Assembly: GCA_963575745.1 (NCBI GenBank)
Contig: CAUYUJ010016360.1
Location: 903,486-967,485 of the forward strand
Reading direction: 5' to 3'
Length of the DNA: 64,000 nt
Source of the DNA: Prorocentrum cordatum
Taxonomy: Eukaryota > Sar > Dinophyceae > Prorocentrales > Prorocentraceae
In this document: piece after piece, positions 60,851-64,000 of the stretch
Layout: each line of letters opens with the position of its first letter
Position numbering within the stretch: the first letter of the stretch is position 1
Position numbers and translations under genes: made by a program
The notes under the pieces: model-generated
What the model saw: only the letters and a program-made list of their open reading frames with translations
Databases searched by the model: none
Told to the model about the DNA's origin: nothing

Positions 60851-61437
60851 CCGCCGCCGCCGCCCTGGCCGACCCAGACCTCTGCTGGGCCAGCGTAGTA
60901 CTCCTCGGCCAGGGCGGCGGCGGCGGCGTACTCGCCCGCCAGCAGCAGCTCGCAGAGCCGCTGCGCCCTGTTGAACCAGCCGCCCCGCCGCCCTTGCCCT
61001 TGCCCTTGCCCTTGGACAAGTTTGCCGCCCTTGCTCTTGTCCTTGCCCTTGCCCTTGCAAGGGCCGCCGTCGTCCTTGTCCTTGTCCTTGCCCTTGCCCT
61101 TGCAAGGTGGGCCGCCGACGTCCTTGTCCTTGTCCTTGCCCTTGCCCATGCCCTTGCAAGGTGGGCCGCCGACGTCCTTGTCCTTGTCCTTGCCCTTGCC
61201 CGAGGCGCAAGGTGGGCCGCCGCCCTTGTCCTTGTCCTTGTCCTTGTCCTTGCCCTTGGCCAAGGCGCGGCCGACGCTGCCGTACGGCGACGGCCGCGGC
61301 CGCGCCTTGGCCAGCAGCGCGCCTGGCGGCGGCGCCGAGGGAGGCCGCGGCCGCGCCGTGGCCGCGGCCGCGAGCAGCGCGCCGCCGACGTCGCTGTCGA
61401 ACTCCTCGAAGTCCTCGTCGTAGTCGAGGTACGCCAT
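60805..61437 (-). CDS. KGKDKDKD-GGPPC repeat protein, 210 aa
   Basis: The ATG at 61437 gives MAYLDYDEDFEEFDSDVGGA; an alternative upstream codon lies in the same frame, but the ATG follows a CTGCAGC pair closely. Residues about 60-145 contain four units of KGKDKDKDVGGPPCKGKG type. The C-terminal part is compact and less repetitive (WFNRAQRLCELLLAGEYAAA, ALAEEYYAGPAEVW). Stop at 60805-60807. The lysine/aspartate repeats with a GGPPC turn are unusual; I know no family. Single exon, so no intron evidence. The many minus-strand frames beside it are shadows. Confidence 0.5.
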   Translation of the reverse strand: MAYLDYDEDFEEFDSDVGGALLAAAATARPRPPSAPPPGALLAKARPRPSPYGSVGRALAKGKDKDKDKDKGGGPPCASGKGKDKDKDVGGPPCKGMGKGKDKDKDVGGPPCKGKGKDKDKDDGGPCKGKGKDKSKGGKLVQGQGQGQGRRGGWFNRAQRLCELLLAGEYAAAAALAEEYYAGPAEVWVGQGGGGGEEAAEEALQAPWGA

Positions 61438-61499
61438 CGCTGCAGCGAGGCTGCAGCTCGCCAAGCTGCATGATGGGCTTGGTTTTCACCACCAGTACC

Positions 61500-62470
61500 A
61501 TAAGTTGGAGGGAGAGGTCCTCCTCCTCCTCTTCTTTCTCCTCCTCCTCCTTCTCCAACATATGGTATAGTGGTGGTGGAAACCAGTCCCATCACTGCAG
61601 CTGAAGCTGAGCTCGGGCGCGTGGGCGCCGCAGGGCGGCGCGCGGGCGCTGCGGCGCGCGAAGCTGCAGCTGCAGCTGCACGGAACAAAAACAGCGGCGG
61701 TGCCAACGACGAATACGATGGCGACGACGCTGACGACGACGGACCCCTGCTAACCAATCGACTGACCCCCCAAAGTAACATCACCCCGCAAAGTAACATC
61801 ACCCCCAACTGAACCTCCGAAGGCCAACGACTGGATTGACCTCCCCAGGGCTGCCCCCTCAGGATAGGAGGAGGAGGGGGGGGAGGATGAGGGGGAGGAG
61901 GAGGATTGGAGGGAGAGGAGGAGGGGGGGGAGGAGGGGGGGCAGGAGAAGGAGGAGGAGGAGGAGGAGGAGGACACTGATGAGGAGGAGAAGAAGGAGAG
62001 GGAGGAGGAGGAGAAGGAGGAGGAGAAGGAGGAGTAGGAGAATGAGAGGGAGGATGAGGATGAGGAGGAGGAGGAGGAGGAGGAGAGGGAGTGTGCGGAG
62101 GCAGGAATAGGCAGAAGGATCGGGGGGGCGGGGCATGGGTGCCAACTGGTTGTCTTCCTCCCCCTCCTCCTCGTCATACTCCTCGTCCTCGGCCTCCTTC
62201 TCCTCCTCCTCCTCATCGTCATCATCATCCTGCTCCCCCTTCCCCTGCTCCGAGGTGCTGGCAGCGAGCGGTGGGAACCTGTGAAAATGAGGGCGTTCCA
62301 GAACGTCGTCCTCAATGTCGTCGTCCTCCTGATCACCCTCCTCCTCCTCATCATCATCCTCCCTCCACCTTCTTCTCCTGCATGCACTGCTCTGAATTAC
62401 GTCGTCTTTAACGCCGTCGTCGTTGTCTCTGTCGCCGTCGCCGCCGTCGCGATGCTGTATCCGACTGAAA
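61500..62470. repeat. Low-complexity region: GGA/TCC runs, AGCTGCAGCTGCAGCTG
   Basis: (TCC)n at 61518-61560, GAAGCTGCAGCTGCAGCTGC at about 61660, (GGA)n-like purine sequence at 61866-62095, and CTCCTC/CATCATC runs at 62155-62400. Acidic and Ser-rich frames on the minus strand follow this composition. No supported gene. Confidence 0.65.
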
Positions 62471-62512
62471 CAGTGGTGCTGCAGCACTGACCGCGCGCGC
62501 GCCGCGCGCCCG

Positions 62513-62866
62513 TCACTTCCGCGGCTTCTTCGCGACGTGGTATTGGACTGCCAGCGCAAACGCTGCCTCGCGGTCCCCGCGCTGAAGCGCTTCCCGAATC
62601 ATGTCGCACACAAGTTTCCACATGCCAACCTTGGTATCAGCATCGCGCTTGCGCGCGGCTGCAGCCGCGCGCGGGGCTGGCACATCACTGGCGGCTGCAG
62701 CCGCGGTCCTCGTCGACGTCGGAGGCGGTGGTGGCGGCGGCGGCGGCGGAGGAGGGGGAGTAGCCGCATATGTCGCATCCGCTGCAGCGGACTTCGCCTT
62801 CGGCGGCGGCACTGGCTCCGAGGGAAGCCGCCATGGCGGCGTCGCTGCACTCATGTTGGCAGCCAT
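62513..62866 (-). CDS. Small proline-run protein, 117 aa
   Basis: ATG at 62866 (MAANMSAATPPWRLPSEPVP), a run of 13 prolines (residues about 38-50), an Ala-rich stretch, then a compact charged end GMWKLVCDMIREALQRGDRE and AFALAVQYHVAKKPRK, stop TGA at 62513-62515. The end looks like a folded helix pair. The 22-base palindrome at 62651 lies inside the coding frame (AAAA). No family recognised; could be one exon of a longer gene. Confidence 0.4.
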   Translation of the reverse strand: MAANMSAATPPWRLPSEPVPPPKAKSAAADATYAATPPPPPPPPPPPPPTSTRTAAAAASDVPAPRAAAAARKRDADTKVGMWKLVCDMIREALQRGDREAAFALAVQYHVAKKPRK

Positions 62867-62959
62867 TGATGTTCTGATCACAAGTGGCTGCGAACCACAT
62901 GCAATAACATAAAGCGAACATGCGGGCTGCAAGCGCGATCGAAGCGCTACATCAACACG

Positions 62960-63175
62960 CCAGACACACAAAATGTAAGTCAGCGCTGCAGCGCGACGCA
63001 AAAATCTGATATCGGCACGCCATACACCCGAACGTAAATCAGCGCTGCAGCACGATGGACTCCAAACACACGAAACGTAAGTCAGCGCTGCAGCGCCGTG
63101 AGGTCACACATCGACGGCGGCAACGCGTGAGAGGCACACTTGACCGTAGTGTCGTCGTGCTGCAGCACGCTTGAT
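62960..63175. repeat. Three ~50-bp modules with GTAAGTCAGCGCTGCAGCGC
   Basis: AAATGTAAGTCAGCGCTGCAGCGC (split: AAATGTAAGTCA / GCGCTGCAGCGC), AACGTAAATCAGCGCTGCAGCAC and AACGTAAGTCAGCGCTGCAGCGC follow at about 62971, 63021 and 63074. CGTGCTGCAGCACG follows at 63156. They lie between two minus-strand genes. Confidence 0.7.
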
Positions 63176-63375
63176 CATACCAACGATTCGCAATGACACC
63201 AACAGTAGCGAACATTGGGGGGATCCACCAACAATCCGCAATTATTATCCCAATCCTCCTCTTCCTTCTCCTCCTCGCCCTCGTCCTCGTGCTCGTCCTC
63301 CTCGCTGCATTCTCAATCGCACTGCCGACCGTGATCGCACGCCCCAGCGATGCGGTCGACCGAGCGCGCCGCAGC

Positions 63376-63990
63376 TCAGTCCGAGTCGGCCTCCTCCTCC
63401 TCCGCATCGCCCTCCGCCTCCGCTTCCATCTCCTGGAGCTCATCCGCTTCGCAATCCTTGAGTTCGGCGGTGCACCACTTCGCCGCGGCCGCTTCGGCGT
63501 CGTCCTTGCTGCAGCCGCGGTTTGTGCGGGAGAAGGCCGTCCTGCTGCAACCGCAGTCTGTGCGGACGGCCCGCCAAGCTTGGAGCCGCTGCACCCAATA
63601 GATGCGGGTGCCGCAAGGAACGTCGGTCTCGTGGCGCCGCGGGCGCTTCAGCACCGTGCTCGCCTCTGCCGCCTCCGCCGCCTCCTGAAGCAATTTGGCC
63701 TTGATGTGCTCTACGCCCTTCTCGTGCAGCACCACCTGCAGCTTGTCCCTCCCCCCCCTATGAGGTGGGGGAATGACACTCTGCAGCTCTGTTGCCTCAG
63801 TATCGCCAAACGGCGGCAGCTGCACTGTCTTGAAGCACTTGTCCACTTGAACCTGGCGACTGGCGCGGCCGGACCGCGTGGTCGGGCGGCGGCCTGGCTC
63901 CGCTGCAGCGAAGAGCGTCGTCGGCGCCGTTGGCCCCGACGACGCGGTGCGCTGATTTTTCAGCCACGTTAGGAACATCGTGCCTCGCAA
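63376..63990 (-). CDS. Partial protein with weak AP2-like segment, running to the window edge
   Basis: Open on the minus strand from near the window end to a stop at 63376-63378. An internal ATG is at 63979, but AAAAATCAG|CGC (about 63951) could be an acceptor, so the 5' end is uncertain. The sequence has QVDKCFKTVQLPPFGDTEAT, HEKGVEHIKAKLLQEAAEAA, then RIYWVQRLQAWRAVRTDCGC, SRTAFSRTNRGCSKDDAEAA and AAKWCTAELKD, ending in an acidic tail (EMEAEAEGDAEEEEADSD). The YWVQRLQAWRA ... DAEAAAAKW pattern faintly recalls AP2/ERF-like DNA-binding repeats found in alveolates. I would not assign it without a profile search. Confidence 0.5.
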   Translation of the reverse strand: MRGTMFLTWLKNQRTASSGPTAPTTLFAAAEPGRRPTTRSGRASRQVQVDKCFKTVQLPPFGDTEATELQSVIPPPHRGGRDKLQVVLHEKGVEHIKAKLLQEAAEAAEASTVLKRPRRHETDVPCGTRIYWVQRLQAWRAVRTDCGCSRTAFSRTNRGCSKDDAEAAAAKWCTAELKDCEADELQEMEAEAEGDAEEEEADSD

Positions 63991-64000
63991 GCCCTGAGCC

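Larger units (their letters stand above)
52195..63170. repeat. CTGCAG-centred palindrome family (GCGCTGCAGCGC), about 30 copies
   Basis: The exact palindrome GCGCTGCAGCGC starts at 52201, 52408, 53351, 54313, 55027, 55110, 55411, 55479, 56165, 56228, 56359, 56423, 56483, 57611, 58744, 58788, 58833, 62983 and 63085. I found no copy in the first 52 kb. Variants keep self-complementarity with other arms: TCCCCCGCTGCAGCGGGGGA (55761), CGTTGCTGCAGCAACG (54418), GCATGCTGCAGCATGC (58158), CCCGCTGCAGCGGG (60405), a 22-base one at 62651, and CGTGCTGCAGCACG (63156). They lie in introns and between genes. Confidence 0.9.

Noticed and set aside
60666-62387. 573-codon minus-strand frame
   Set aside because: Runs through several low-complexity tracts in a frame offset from the better-supported 61437-60805 gene; arginine-rich composition typical of an off-frame reading.

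Overview
The window looks like nuclear DNA of a core dinoflagellate. The evidence is a GC-rich base composition, very long runs of simple repeats, lysine/alanine-rich proteins with KKPAAA-type motifs, a C-terminal GCSKCRYLPNGCGTC knuckle, transposase-like proteins of a kind expanded in dinoflagellates, and degraded copies of the dinoflagellate spliced leader (core TAGCCATTTTGGCTCAAG) just upstream of four plus-strand genes. The species cannot be fixed from sequence alone.

Layout. (1) 1-14.4 kb is a plus-strand gene block with an uncharacterised KKPAAA protein (1348-3159), a frame-broken acidic exon (4021-4500), a 513-codon coiled-coil/basic ORF (4860-6401), a decayed transposase-like pseudogene (7736-10214), a methyltransferase-like protein (11026-11931) and a WVPYGW-repeat protein (13645-14397). 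Two of these genes lie directly behind copies of a roughly 1-kb dispersed element. (2) 14.4-21.3 kb has no convincing gene; it holds microsatellites and dispersed repeats. (3) 21.3-31.7 kb is one minus-strand, apparently intact LINE-type retroelement. Its ORF1 carries a RanBP2-type zinc finger. Its giant ORF2 reads RNase H, AP-like endonuclease, reverse transcriptase, C2H2 fingers, cytosine-C5-methyltransferase-like domain, then a terminal RPA32-binding-like helix. ORF1 and ORF2 are in the same frame, separated by a single UGA. (4) 31.7-52.2 kb is a repeat desert: triplet microsatellites, a 293-302-bp tandem array, an inverted pair of 18-bp minisatellites, a 73-bp minisatellite joined to a GAGGCT higher-order array, further copies of the 1-kb element, and a chain of six hairpins. 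(5) 52.2-64 kb is a minus-strand gene block: an intact Tnp2-like transposase-like gene, a small coiled-coil gene, a KGKGK/Cys-knuckle gene, a KGKDKD-repeat gene, a small proline-rich gene and a partial gene at the edge. It is studded with palindromes centred on CTGCAG.

The most interesting signals are the retroelement's domain set and the 52-64 kb palindrome system. In that block every intron I could infer carries a CTGCAG-centred palindrome or hairpin, and the arms vary between copies while staying self-complementary. This fits an invasive intron (introner-like) family. The two gene blocks converge on the repeat-rich, retroelement-bearing centre, which matches the unidirectional gene-cluster organisation of dinoflagellates.
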